From Epilithonimonas hungarica (lineage in GTDB: Bacteria; Bacteroidota; Bacteroidia; Flavobacteriales; Weeksellaceae), in assembly GCF_900102265.1 (NCBI RefSeq), contig NZ_FNBH01000001.1:806001-870000 (forward strand): a stretch of 64,000 bases of DNA, written 5' to 3'. This document shows, one piece after another, positions 10,114 to 17,816 of this stretch. The number at the start of each line of letters is the position of its first letter. Positions within the stretch are counted from its first letter, which is position 1. Under the pieces are notes generated by a model. It worked only from the letters and a program-made list of their open reading frames with translations. It had not been told where the DNA came from and ran no database searches. A program made the translations under genes and the position numbers.

Positions 10114-10293
10114 TTACTTTTCTGTATTATCTGTTTTTCCGTCTTTGTTGACCTTCGAACCTTTGTCGATGTCTTGTTTGTCAATATCAGGTGGATTTTT
10201 CTTATCAGAGGCAGCGGGAATATTTTTAAAATCCTCGGTCTGCTTTTTATTTTCAGAACTGTTGCTGTTTTCGGTCTTTTTATCAGGATTCAT
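10114..10293 (-). CDS. Small highly charged, probably disordered protein
   Basis: A 59-aa open frame starting ATG 10293, read directly from the sequence: 'MNPDKKTENSNSSENKK' at the N terminus and 'GKTDNTEK' at the end. It is almost all Lys, Asp, Glu, Asn and Ser, with no hydrophobic core, signal or Cys. It begins 13 bp after the stop of the DUF4230 gene and ends 25 bp before a terminator, so it looks like the last gene of that operon. Function unknown; chance cannot be excluded, but position and composition favour a real gene. Confidence 0.55.
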   Translation of the reverse strand: MNPDKKTENSNSSENKKQTEDFKNIPAASDKKNPPDIDKQDIDKGSKVNKDGKTDNTEK

Positions 10294-10306
10294 AACGGTG
10301 ATTTTT

Positions 10307-10918
10307 TTATAATTCGATGGAAGGAAACGTATTCGTTTTATCTTCTATCGAATAATGCAAGGCCTTTGCCAAAACAAAAATTTCGTTAAGATTTTCTTTC
10401 AATTGTTTTTTACTCTGTTGTTTCAGACTTTCCTGATCCACACTTTTCGCCATATTTTTCTTGGCAGATTCCATAATGCCGTTGATGTCTTTCTGACTGA
10501 ATCTGTTGATTGCGTAATCATCCATAAAATGAATCTTCACATCCGGAAAGATCTTGATTTCCGGCTGAGGCAATTCATTAATGATCACTTTTTTGTTAAC
10601 AGTGTCCACATCGATTTTCATTCTTTTCAAATCATAAGAAACCTGTGCTTTCGCTGTCGTATAAAGTACCATCTCTCTTGGCAGAATATCAAATCCGGCA
10701 ATGTTGGCTGCAGAACTTTTGTGCGTTTGAAAGCTGGAAAAATCCTGCTCCAAAACCACCATTTTGTTCATTTTCTGGATTTGATTCGTAATGAGAAAAT
10801 AATCTTGATTCACTAGAGCCGCTTCATCTTTTTTGTTGCAGCTTCTCCATGACAGAAAAACGAAAACAGTTAAAATGATTCCGAAGATAAAGGAAAGTAT
10901 GCCTGTATATTTATTCAT
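10307..10918 (-). CDS. DUF4230 family membrane-anchored protein
   Basis: A 203-aa protein with one N-terminal membrane segment (about residues 5-24, 'ILSFIFGIILTVFVFLSW') and a soluble domain typical of DUF4230: 'VVLEQDFSSFQ', 'REMVLYTTAKAQVSYDL', 'VIINELPQPEIKIFPD'. It probably faces the periplasm. The biochemical role is unknown. The small ORF at 10114 follows in the same transcription unit. Confidence 0.8.
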   Translation of the reverse strand: MNKYTGILSFIFGIILTVFVFLSWRSCNKKDEAALVNQDYFLITNQIQKMNKMVVLEQDFSSFQTHKSSAANIAGFDILPREMVLYTTAKAQVSYDLKRMKIDVDTVNKKVIINELPQPEIKIFPDVKIHFMDDYAINRFSQKDINGIMESAKKNMAKSVDQESLKQQSKKQLKENLNEIFVLAKALHYSIEDKTNTFPSIEL

Positions 10919-10971
10919 TGATTTTATGATTTATCAGCAATATTCAAACTAAACTTATTAAAAAGAATTGT

Positions 10972-10995
10972 CAGTCTGAGGCTCTCGAAGACTGT
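10972..10995. repeat. Family-B repeat fragment
   Basis: 'TCTGAGGCTCTCGAAGACTG' is a single half of the TCGAAG-type repeat in the 82-bp gap between the thioredoxin-like and DUF4230 genes. Confidence 0.45.
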
Positions 10996-11000
10996 TAAAA

Positions 11001-11543
11001 TTATTTAAATAAACTTGAATTGTCTTTTTTCAGGATGTTAAGCAAATCCCTTTCCAAATATCCGGTTTCCGGCATTTCTGTGATTCTCCCGATTTCTTTT
11101 CCGTACTTTTTTACGATGATTGTAGGAACCCTGGTGATGTTATAAAGTCCTTCTTCTCCGGACGGCGATTCTTTTTTGCGGTTCACGGCGATGATTTGCA
11201 TTTTGTCGGTATTGTATTTCAAAGTTTCCAAAATCTTTATCAATCTCGGAAATTCTCTGTGACTATCCTCGCACCAGCTTCCAACGAAAACGACCAAATT
11301 GTAGGAATTCAGTTTTTCCTTTTTCAATTCTGCCAAACTCGATTGGTCTATCTGATAACGATTGTATTCCTCATCAAACCAAGTTTTGAAAGGCTCTTTC
11401 CGGAACTGGTCAAGCGTTTGTGTTCCAAGCAGCATTTTTCCGTCGTTCTTGGATTCTACTTCACGATTGACAATTACTCTTTCTGCACAGGAATTGATGC
11501 TTGTCAATGCGATGATTCCTAATAAAATCGAAATTTTTTTCAT
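11001..11543 (-). CDS. Thioredoxin-like lipoprotein with a single active-site cysteine
   Basis: A 180-aa protein with a lipoprotein signal (lipobox 'SINSC', Cys19) and a thioredoxin fold. The active-site region is 'FVGSWCEDSHREFPR' with C91 and S94, so the motif is CxxS rather than CxxC. The cis-Pro loop is visible in 'ITRVPTIIV'. A CxxS motif cannot do normal dithiol exchange; thiol-disulfide isomerase, peroxidatic or purely structural roles are possible. Membrane-anchored, probably periplasmic. It is flanked by repeat-rich gaps, so probably monocistronic. Confidence 0.8.
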   Translation of the reverse strand: MKKISILLGIIALTSINSCAERVIVNREVESKNDGKMLLGTQTLDQFRKEPFKTWFDEEYNRYQIDQSSLAELKKEKLNSYNLVVFVGSWCEDSHREFPRLIKILETLKYNTDKMQIIAVNRKKESPSGEEGLYNITRVPTIIVKKYGKEIGRITEMPETGYLERDLLNILKKDNSSLFK

Positions 11544-11560
11544 TATGTTTTTTATTTTTT

Positions 11561-11661
11561 TAACACAATGTTCACAAAGGTTTTACACAAAGAACACAAT
11601 TTTAAAACTTAATAATTTTATTTGTGAGCCTTGAGTTGATCTTTTGTGCCTTTTGTGGTTA
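11561..11661. repeat. Family-E inverted repeat (CACAAAG type)
   Basis: Left half 'TTCACAAAGG' with 'ACACAAAGAACACAA', right half 'CTTTTGTGCC' with 'TTTTGTGGTTAA'. The halves are roughly complementary and fill the whole gap between the two minus-strand genes. The right end touches the stop codon of the MazG-like gene. Confidence 0.65.
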
Positions 11662-12126
11662 ATTATTGATAATGTCTGCCAAATCCGCAGCAGAATAGTA
11701 TTTGTTCTTAAGAACCTTATTGTCCGCAACGCGGTGAACATTGTATTTGTCGCCGGATTTTTCGTAATAAGCATCGGTTCCTTTGGCTTTATAGAATTCT
11801 ACAGTTTCCTGAGCCTGAACTTCGTTATCACAAGCTTTGGACATATTAGAGCGCTGAACTTCATTGAACAATTCCACGAATTTTTCTCCCAAACCAAATT
11901 CCAGAACAGCACCGCTCAAAACATACTGCAAATCGCAAAGTGCATCCGCAACTTCCACCAGGTCATTATCTTCGATGGCTTTTTTCAACTCATCCAATTC
12001 TTCTTGTAAAAGACTGACTCTCAAAGCTGCACGTTCTTTTGAAGGAATCTGAGGCGTATCAAGGATTGGTGCGTTGAAGGTTTTGTGAAATTCGGCTACC
12101 TGATTCAGGCTATCTAATTTTTCCAT
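11659..12126 (-). CDS. MazG-like NTP pyrophosphohydrolase
   Basis: A 155-aa all-alpha protein. The metal-binding pattern 'LLQEELDELKKAIEDNDLVE' plus 'VADALCDLQYV' (about residues 39-70) is the EExxE...ExxD signature of MazG/PRA-PH-like pyrophosphohydrolases that hydrolyse non-canonical NTPs to NMP and PPi. The C-terminal 'KYNVHRVADNKVLKNKYYSAADL' tail is an extra segment. Own promoter at 12146-12153 and no operon partner. Substrate unknown. Confidence 0.8.
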   Translation of the reverse strand: MEKLDSLNQVAEFHKTFNAPILDTPQIPSKERAALRVSLLQEELDELKKAIEDNDLVEVADALCDLQYVLSGAVLEFGLGEKFVELFNEVQRSNMSKACDNEVQAQETVEFYKAKGTDAYYEKSGDKYNVHRVADNKVLKNKYYSAADLADIINN

Positions 12127-12145
12127 TGTTTTTCTAAAATTTTAA

Positions 12146-12153
12146 CAAATATA
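12146..12153 (-). promoter_or_regulatory. -7 box of the MazG-like gene
   Basis: TATATTTG on the minus strand, an exact TAnnTTTG, 19 bp before the ATG. It lies just downstream of the terminator at 12158. Confidence 0.5.
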
Positions 12154-12157
12154 AAAA

Positions 12158-12179
12158 ATGCCGTCCAAGGAGACAGCAT
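12158..12179 (-). terminator. Hairpin terminator
   Basis: On the minus strand, ATGCTGTC, loop TCCTTG, GACGGCAT, then TTTTTTAT. It would end transcription arriving from the acyl-CoA dehydrogenase gene and insulates the MazG-like promoter. Confidence 0.75.
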
Positions 12180-12199
12180 TTATAAGTTTTATTTACTAC

Positions 12200-12238
12200 A
12201 AAAGTCATAAGAATTATTAAAAAGAACTTATGGCTTTT
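12200..12238. terminator. Bidirectional hairpin after acyl-CoA dehydrogenase
   Basis: AAAAGTCATAAG pairs with CTTATGGCTTTT (12 bp with one T-G wobble). It lies 22 bp after the stop of the minus-strand gene ending at 12261. Confidence 0.75.
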
Positions 12239-12260
12239 TTGTTATTGAATAATTAGAATT

Positions 12261-13400
12261 CTAATCACAGATATCTCTCCCAATCACCAATCTCTGGATT
12301 TCAGAAGTTCCTTCGCCAATTGTGCAAAGTTTTGAATCTCTGTAAAATTTCTCTACTGGGAAATCTTTCGTGTAGCCATAACCACCGAAAATCTGAACCG
12401 CATTATTAGAAATTCTTACACAAGCTTCAGAAGCATATAGTTTTGCCATTGCACCTTCACGCGTCATTTTTGCTTTTGCATTTTTAAGGTCAGAAGCTCT
12501 TCTGATCAATAGTTCAGATGCATCAATTTCTGTTGCCATATCAACCAACATAAAATTAACAGCTTGGAAGCTAGATATTGACTTTCCGAACTGATGTCTT
12601 TCCTGAGCATATTTAAGAGCCGCTTTGTAAGCACCTCTCGCAATTCCCAAACTCAATGCAGCAATAGAAATACGACCGCCGTCCAAAATTTTCATCGCTT
12701 GTTTGAAACCACTTCCAACTTCTCCCAATCTATGAGAATCCGGGACACGAACGTTATCGAAAATCAATTCTGCTGTTTCCGAAGCACGCATTCCCAATTT
12801 GTTTTCTTTTTTACCAGACGTAAAACCAGCCATTCCTTTTTCCAGAACAAAAGCTGTGGAATTATTCTTCGCCCCTTTTTCTCCCGTTCTTGTCATTACA
12901 ACAGCAATATCTCCGGAAATAGCGTGAGTGATGAAGTTTTTTGCACCGTTGATAATCCAGTCATCGCCGTCTTTTACAGCGGTTGTGGACATTCCGCCGG
13001 AGTCAGAACCTGTATTGTGTTCGGTCAATCCCCAGGCTCCGATTACTTTTCCGGATGCCAACTGAGGAAGCCATTTTCTTCTCTGTTCTTCGTTCCCGAA
13101 TTCATAAATATGATTCGTACAAAGTGAATTGTGTGCAGCCACGGATAATCCGATAGAAGGGTCAACCTGAGAAATCTCGTCCAAAATGGTCACATATTCC
13201 TGATAACCAAGCCCAGAACCGCCATATTCTTCAGGGATCACAATTCCCATAAAACCAAGTTCGCCCAATTGGTGGAATAATTCCACTGGGAAAGTCTGGC
13301 TCTCGTCCCAATCCATAATATTTGGGCGTATATTTTTTTCGGCAAAATCTTTGGCCGTTTCAGCTATCATTTTTAGGTTGTCCATAGTGGCAGTTTCCAT
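12261..13400 (-). CDS. Acyl-CoA dehydrogenase
   Basis: FAD-dependent alpha,beta-dehydrogenation of acyl-CoA in fatty-acid or amino-acid breakdown; 379 aa, normal length. N-terminal helical domain, the family signature 'GAWGLTEHNTGSDSGGM' (about 120-136), 'ISIAALSLGIARGAY', 'QIFGGYGYTKDFPVEKFYRD', and catalytic base E363 in 'GEGTSEIQ'. Chain-length preference cannot be read; the sequence resembles short/branched-chain or glutaryl-type enzymes. Good promoter at 13418-13446; terminated by two hairpins, so monocistronic. Confidence 0.95.
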   Translation of the reverse strand: METATMDNLKMIAETAKDFAEKNIRPNIMDWDESQTFPVELFHQLGELGFMGIVIPEEYGGSGLGYQEYVTILDEISQVDPSIGLSVAAHNSLCTNHIYEFGNEEQRRKWLPQLASGKVIGAWGLTEHNTGSDSGGMSTTAVKDGDDWIINGAKNFITHAISGDIAVVMTRTGEKGAKNNSTAFVLEKGMAGFTSGKKENKLGMRASETAELIFDNVRVPDSHRLGEVGSGFKQAMKILDGGRISIAALSLGIARGAYKAALKYAQERHQFGKSISSFQAVNFMLVDMATEIDASELLIRRASDLKNAKAKMTREGAMAKLYASEACVRISNNAVQIFGGYGYTKDFPVEKFYRDSKLCTIGEGTSEIQRLVIGRDICD

Positions 13401-13417
13401 ATTTTTATCTTTGTGCC

Positions 13418-13446
13418 CAAATATAGAAAAATTAGGTTAAGCACAA
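13418..13446 (-). promoter_or_regulatory. Promoter of the acyl-CoA dehydrogenase gene
   Basis: On the minus strand: TTG (13446-13444), 18-bp spacer, TATATTTG (13425-13418), 17 bp before the ATG. Confidence 0.55.
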
Positions 13447-13519
13447 TTTTTTTTTAAAGTTTGTTTTTTCTTCTGTAAGAATCGATGTTTTCATTATTTT
13501 AGCATAGAAATTTTTCATA

Positions 13520-14035
13520 ATGAATCCAAAACTGAAAACCCTGTTTTTCTTTCTCATCGGAGCATTTGCCGGAATCTCGGTAATGTATTTGATCTCGAAT
13601 TATAAAATCGAGAAGAGAAATGAAATTTCGTCGGAAGTTAGAAGTCAGAGATCGGATGTTGCACGATCTGAAACTAAGTTTGATGCCGAAAAACCTTCTG
13701 ACGGAAATGTAATACAAGAATTGACGAATGAAACGAAAGTTATTTCTTACGTCAAATCGAATCATAAATTGCCCGATTATTATATCACAAAATCCGAAGC
13801 AAAAAACAAAGGTTGGATTCCGTCAAAAGGAAATCTATGTGAAGTTTTGGAAGGAAAAGCAATTGGAGGCGATAAATTCAGTAATCGTGAAAAGCAATTA
13901 CCAAAAGGCGAACAGTATTACGAAGCTGACGTCAACTACAATTGTAGAAACCGAAATGCAGACCGAATTGTCTTTACCAAAAATGGCGACGTTTGGCTCA
14001 CGAAAAATCATTATAAAACTTTTGAGAAAAAATAG
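13520..14035 (+). CDS. Membrane-anchored barnase-type ribonuclease
   Basis: A 171-aa protein: one N-terminal membrane segment (about 7-26), a low-complexity Ser/Arg/Glu linker (30-75), then a barnase domain from 'KLPDYYITKSEA' to the end. Every catalytic residue of barnase aligns: K91 (barnase K27), R123 (R59), E135 (E73), R145 (R83), R149 (R87), H164 (H102), within 'IGGDKFSNRE', 'EADVNYN', 'NRNADRIVF' and 'KNHYKTF'. C107 and C142 are additional. It should cleave RNA after G. The anchor has no clear cleavage site, so the RNase is probably tethered outside the cytoplasmic membrane. A barstar homologue follows 128 bp downstream. Confidence 0.9.
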   Translation: MNPKLKTLFFFLIGAFAGISVMYLISNYKIEKRNEISSEVRSQRSDVARSETKFDAEKPSDGNVIQELTNETKVISYVKSNHKLPDYYITKSEAKNKGWIPSKGNLCEVLEGKAIGGDKFSNREKQLPKGEQYYEADVNYNCRNRNADRIVFTKNGDVWLTKNHYKTFEKK

Positions 14036-14070
14036 TCAGATGCTTGAGGTCAGAGGTAGGAAGATTTCAG

Positions 14071-14102
14071 GTTCGGTTCTTCGGCTCCGCTCAGAATGAC
14101 AT
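14071..14102. repeat. Family-B repeat fragment between toxin and inhibitor
   Basis: 'GGTTCTTCGGCTCCGCTCAG' followed by 'AATGACA' is a TCGAAG/CTGAGTGACA-type half repeat. The rest of the 128-bp gap is a decayed 'TCAGAGGTAGGAAG...TTCCGACTTCCGAC' type repeat similar to that at 34378. Confidence 0.5.
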
Positions 14103-14163
14103 TAAGATCCAATATTAAAAACTTCGGGCCTCGGTCTTCCGACTTCCGACAAAAATTAGAAAA

Positions 14164-14451
14164 ATGAAAGAAATATATATAGATTTCGCCAACATTGGCG
14201 ATTATGAAGATCTTTACGAACAACTGAAATCAAAATTGGAATTGCCGGAATATTTTGGCGATAATCTGGATGCACTCTCGGACGTGATTTCCGGCGAATT
14301 GGAAATGCCACTTCATCTGGAATTTGTGAATATGAGCGTAGATCAATTAGAGCTTTTCGAAGACCTTTTGACCACGTTGGAAGATGCAGAAGATGAGATG
14401 GAAGGTTTTACATTCAGTTATTATCTTGAACAATACGAAGATGAAGAATAA
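14164..14451 (+). CDS. Barstar-like ribonuclease inhibitor
   Basis: A 95-aa acidic cytoplasmic protein. 'LELPEYFGDNLDALSDVISG' aligns with the barstar inhibitor helix: the two Asp residues equivalent to barstar D35 and D39 are present, while W38 is Ser. The N-terminal 'MKEIYIDFANIGDYEDLYEQL' matches the barstar first strand and helix. No signal peptide, consistent with protecting the cell from toxin retained inside. It overlaps the following acetyltransferase start by 11 bp. The pairing with the upstream barnase homologue makes the assignment strong. Confidence 0.9.
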   Translation: MKEIYIDFANIGDYEDLYEQLKSKLELPEYFGDNLDALSDVISGELEMPLHLEFVNMSVDQLELFEDLLTTLEDAEDEMEGFTFSYYLEQYEDEE

Positions 14452-14890
14452 TATCAGAAAAGCGACTCGGGAAGATTTGGTTCAGCTTTCACAATTGTTT
14501 GATGAATACAGAATGTTCTATCACAAAACATCGGATTTGTCTGGTGCACAGCAATTTTTATCCGAAAGATTGGAAAGAAAAGATTCTGAAATATTTCTTG
14601 TAGAAGATGAAGGAAAATTGGTTGGATTTGTTCAATTGTATCCCTTGTTTTCATCCACACGAATGAAGCGTTATTGGTTGTTGAACGACCTTTATGTCAA
14701 TGCAGGTTTTCGTGGAAAAGGTTTTTCTAAAGCGTTGATTGAGGAAGCAAAACAACTTTGCAGAACATCTGATTCCTGTGGAATGTATCTGGAAACGGGC
14801 AAAGAAAATATGATTGGAAATCAATTGTATCCAAGCGCAGGTTTCAAGAAATATGATGAAGTGAATTTCTATGAATGGGAAATGGATTGA
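14441..14890 (+). CDS. GNAT family N-acetyltransferase
   Basis: A 149-aa GNAT protein: beta1 'NIRKATREDLVQLSQLFDEYR', acetyl-CoA loop 'DLYVNAGFRGKGFSKALIEEA' and C-terminal 'YLETGKENMIGNQLYPSAGF'. I start at ATG 14441 inside the barstar stop (ATGAAGAATAA); an upstream in-frame start would run through barstar. The overlap suggests coupled translation with barstar. The substrate is unknown. Confidence 0.9.
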   Translation: MKNNIRKATREDLVQLSQLFDEYRMFYHKTSDLSGAQQFLSERLERKDSEIFLVEDEGKLVGFVQLYPLFSSTRMKRYWLLNDLYVNAGFRGKGFSKALIEEAKQLCRTSDSCGMYLETGKENMIGNQLYPSAGFKKYDEVNFYEWEMD

Positions 14891-14950
14891 TTGGTTATGA
14901 ATGATGAATCGAAAACCTTGAATCTTGAACCTAAAACCTTGAAAAAAATA

Positions 14951-15454
14951 ATGACAGAATTCGAAAAATATATACAGCGTTATCTTGATCTGGTTCCTTC
15001 AGAGAACTGGATTGAAGAGATGAAAACTGCTTCCGACGCCACTTTGGAAATCTATGAATCTCTTTCCGAGGAGCAAGGTAACTATGCTTACGCAGAAGGA
15101 AAATGGAGTTTGAAAATACTTTTGCAGCATCTCATTGATACTGAAAAAGTCTTTGCTTACAGAGCTTTGAGGTTTTCCAGGAAAGATCAGTCTTTGGTTT
15201 CTGGGTTTGATGAAGAAGCTTGGGCGGATAATTCTTATGCAGATAATCGAACTATGAAAAGCTTGATTAAGGAATTCAAATTAACCAGAAAATTATCAAT
15301 TAAATTCTTTAAAAATCTTCCTCAAGAAGCACTTGAATTGATTGGAATTGTGAATGGAAATGACATCAAAGTGGAAACCATTGGGAAACTAACCGTTGGT
15401 CACAACCTCCATCATCTGAATATTATCAAAGAAAGGTATTTGCCGAATCTTTGA
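14951..15454 (+). CDS. DinB-like protein
   Basis: A 167-aa four-helix protein of the DinB/YfiT fold. 'LLQHLIDTEKVFAYR' supplies one His and 'HNLHHLNIIKERY' the C-terminal HxxxH, the three-His metal site of the family. Members include thiol-dependent S-transferases. I use ATG 14951; the upstream TTG at 14891 would translate a repetitive leader ('TTGAATCTTGAACCTAAAACC') of the kind seen in noncoding leaders elsewhere here. It follows the acetyltransferase by 60 bp. Confidence 0.85.
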   Translation: MTEFEKYIQRYLDLVPSENWIEEMKTASDATLEIYESLSEEQGNYAYAEGKWSLKILLQHLIDTEKVFAYRALRFSRKDQSLVSGFDEEAWADNSYADNRTMKSLIKEFKLTRKLSIKFFKNLPQEALELIGIVNGNDIKVETIGKLTVGHNLHHLNIIKERYLPNL

Positions 15455-15469
15455 GTAGTTTGAGAGTCA

Positions 15470-15530
15470 GAGAGTTTTAGGGTGTTAGAGTTTAAAAGTA
15501 ACTCTCAAATTCTCCCACGCTAAAACTCTC
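15470..15530. repeat. Family-C near-perfect inverted repeat
   Basis: 'GAGAGTTTTAGGGTGTTAGA' pairs with 'CTCCCACGCTAAAACTCTC' across a short centre, making a stem of about 25 bp between the convergent dinB-like and lnt genes. It probably acts as a bidirectional terminator. A half copy with 'GTGTTAGAGTTTTAAGAG' lies at 20410-20440. Confidence 0.8.
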
Positions 15531-15534
15531 CAAC

Positions 15535-17184
15535 TTATTTCTTCCTACTCAAATACTTCCTCCCCGGAATAAAAAGCAACAAAGCGCCAATCACAAAAAG
15601 ACAAAGCCTGGAAAGGAAATCCCCACTTTTGGTGTAGAATGTTTCTTTGTCAATCAAATTAACTTTTGCTGTCAACACACCTTTTGCGCCGTAAGGTAAT
15701 TCATCCACAATATCGCCTCGGGAATTGATGTGCGCACTTGTTCCGCTGTTGGCAGCTCTTGCGATTTCCCGTCGGGTTTCTATCGCACGAAGCTTCGCAT
15801 AGACCAGTAATTGCTTATGTCCCTGCGAATATCCCCACCAGGAATCGTTGGTCACGATTGTGAGAAGATTAGCACCTTTTTTGACATAACCGGTCACGAA
15901 TTCTCCATAGATACTTTCATAGCAAATGATTGGCGCGATCACAGATTTGTTGTAAGGATTGGCGAAAACTTTTCTTTCTGTAGAAATTCCAAGAGAACGT
16001 GTTGTTCCACCTAAATCCAACATTACGTTTCCTAAAATCGGTTTGAAGAAATTGATGTAAGGAAAAATTTCCACACCAGGAACCAGCATTGCTTTGTGAT
16101 AGATTTCCGGTTGTTGATTCGGGATGATTTGTATTGCCGAATTATATTCGTCCACCCAGATTCCCTGACTGTCGAGATAACTTGCTGTTGATGGCTTCTC
16201 TTCGTCTTCTCTATAAACATAATAGCTGGAAATCCCGCCTGAGAAAACAGATTTCGGATGTTGAGTAAGGAAAGTCTTGATATTATTAATCAACAAACTG
16301 TTATTAAAACCTCTTTCGCTGATAGAACCTGGACCAGGGAGTGAAGTTTCGGGCGAAAGATATAAATCGATTTTTGATTTTTTATCGCTCTGTAAAACTG
16401 AATTTTCTGCAGCCAGTTTCAATAAATCACTTTCAATCGTCAAACTATCTTTCTGATATTTTTCATTGTAAGGGTCAAGCGCTGGTTGAAGCATAGTTAC
16501 ATTGATTGAACCAACAGTTTCTGGCGAATAATTGTAATATCTAACCAAAGAAATAATCATAGGTAAACCAATAAAAGCAACAGACAATGAAATATTTTTA
16601 ATCAATGATTTTTTCTGTCTTCCAGCTTCCCAAATTCTTATCGTGTAAAAAACTAAAACATTACAAACCAAAATCCAAAAACTTCCTCCTGTTGCACCTA
16701 AAGTATCATACCATTGGATAAACTGATGATAATCTGCAAACACATTTCCGAGATTCAGCCAAGGCCAAGTGAATTCCCAAACGAGATGAAGCTTTTCAAA
16801 ACACATCCAAATCGCTACAAAAAATACCAATCCAAAATAAGTTCCTTGACTTTTCTTGTAAAAATGATAAGCCAAGAAAACCAAAGCCATAAAAAATGAA
16901 TTGGTCAAAACAGGAAACAGAACTGCCAAAAGAGATTTGCTTCCGTCAGGCAATTGCGAATTATATAGCCAGCCTGTAGTAACAAAGTTCCAAATCAAAA
17001 AAGTAAGATATGAGAAACCGAAAACCGCCAAGCTTTTTTTCTTGATATCACTGAATTTGGTGATGTTATGTTCTGCCATCAAAAGCGGAACCCAAGCAAA
17101 AAATATAAAAAACGGAATCCCATAAGTCGGCCAGCAAATGGCTAATAAAACTCCGGAAATCAAAGCTAGTAAAAGGTTTTTCAT
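15535..17184 (-). CDS. lnt: Apolipoprotein N-acyltransferase
   Basis: Adds the third acyl chain to outer-membrane lipoproteins. 549 aa: six or more N-terminal membrane segments, then a periplasmic nitrilase domain with the catalytic triad E279 ('LSPETSLPG'), K364 ('YHKAMLVPG') and C421 ('IICYESIYG'), and a C-terminal membrane helix. It begins 7 bp after the exported unknown protein and appears to be the last gene of the gldF-gldG-unknown-lnt unit. Ends in the family-C palindrome. Confidence 0.93.
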   Translation of the reverse strand: MKNLLLALISGVLLAICWPTYGIPFFIFFAWVPLLMAEHNITKFSDIKKKSLAVFGFSYLTFLIWNFVTTGWLYNSQLPDGSKSLLAVLFPVLTNSFFMALVFLAYHFYKKSQGTYFGLVFFVAIWMCFEKLHLVWEFTWPWLNLGNVFADYHQFIQWYDTLGATGGSFWILVCNVLVFYTIRIWEAGRQKKSLIKNISLSVAFIGLPMIISLVRYYNYSPETVGSINVTMLQPALDPYNEKYQKDSLTIESDLLKLAAENSVLQSDKKSKIDLYLSPETSLPGPGSISERGFNNSLLINNIKTFLTQHPKSVFSGGISSYYVYREDEEKPSTASYLDSQGIWVDEYNSAIQIIPNQQPEIYHKAMLVPGVEIFPYINFFKPILGNVMLDLGGTTRSLGISTERKVFANPYNKSVIAPIICYESIYGEFVTGYVKKGANLLTIVTNDSWWGYSQGHKQLLVYAKLRAIETRREIARAANSGTSAHINSRGDIVDELPYGAKGVLTAKVNLIDKETFYTKSGDFLSRLCLFVIGALLLFIPGRKYLSRKK

Positions 17185-17191
17185 TGTTGAT

Positions 17192-17800
17192 TTAATTAAA
17201 TTTTATCGACACTAAAAAATAATGAGAGATTTTGAATTTTTCTCCCAATTTCTCAGGAGCAATATCCGATTGAGCAACTTCACAGTAAGAACCAGTTCCG
17301 TCTTCGTGAATCGTTGGCGTTATGATAGCAAAAATTGCATTTTTTTTATTGATGTCTAAACTTATATCTTCTTTGCTGCCTAGGAAATTCTTCAGTGCAT
17401 AGTCATCTTCTTCATTGTGTAATTTAGAGTAGAATTTCTTGGAATAAAATCCTTGTCCGGAAATAGTTTTTCCAATGACGAACGTTTTTAGTTTTCCATC
17501 GGATAATTTGAAAGCAAATTTTAGAGATAATTTATCTTTATCAATTTTGAAAATGTCGGCTTCAGAGCCATCAAAAAGAACAGAAGTTTTCACTAATTTT
17601 CCTTTTTTGAATTCTTCCAGAACAATTTTGTAAGTTTTCCCTTTTAGATTTTCGGATTGAAAATTAAGTTTATCAAAAAAAATATTTTCAAAATTAATTA
17701 AGTCCTGAATGTCTTGATTTTCACTTCCATAATTAGAAGTTACTTTTACATTTTGAGCAAAAGCTAAGCTTGAAATTAAAGAGTATATTAGTTTTTTCAT
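17192..17800 (-). CDS. Exported protein of unknown function
   Basis: A 202-aa protein with an N-terminal signal peptide ending 'SLAFAQ' (about 16 residues), Lys- and Phe-rich, beta-type, with one Cys near the C terminus ('GSYCEVAQSD'). I do not recognise a domain. It sits between gldG (16-bp gap) and lnt (7-bp gap), so it is cotranscribed. A periplasmic or outer-membrane role linked to lipoprotein or envelope assembly is inference from position only. Confidence 0.75.
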   Translation of the reverse strand: MKKLIYSLISSLAFAQNVKVTSNYGSENQDIQDLINFENIFFDKLNFQSENLKGKTYKIVLEEFKKGKLVKTSVLFDGSEADIFKIDKDKLSLKFAFKLSDGKLKTFVIGKTISGQGFYSKKFYSKLHNEEDDYALKNFLGSKEDISLDINKKNAIFAIITPTIHEDGTGSYCEVAQSDIAPEKLGEKFKISHYFLVSIKFN

Positions 17801-17816
17801 TTTTTTGAATTAAATT

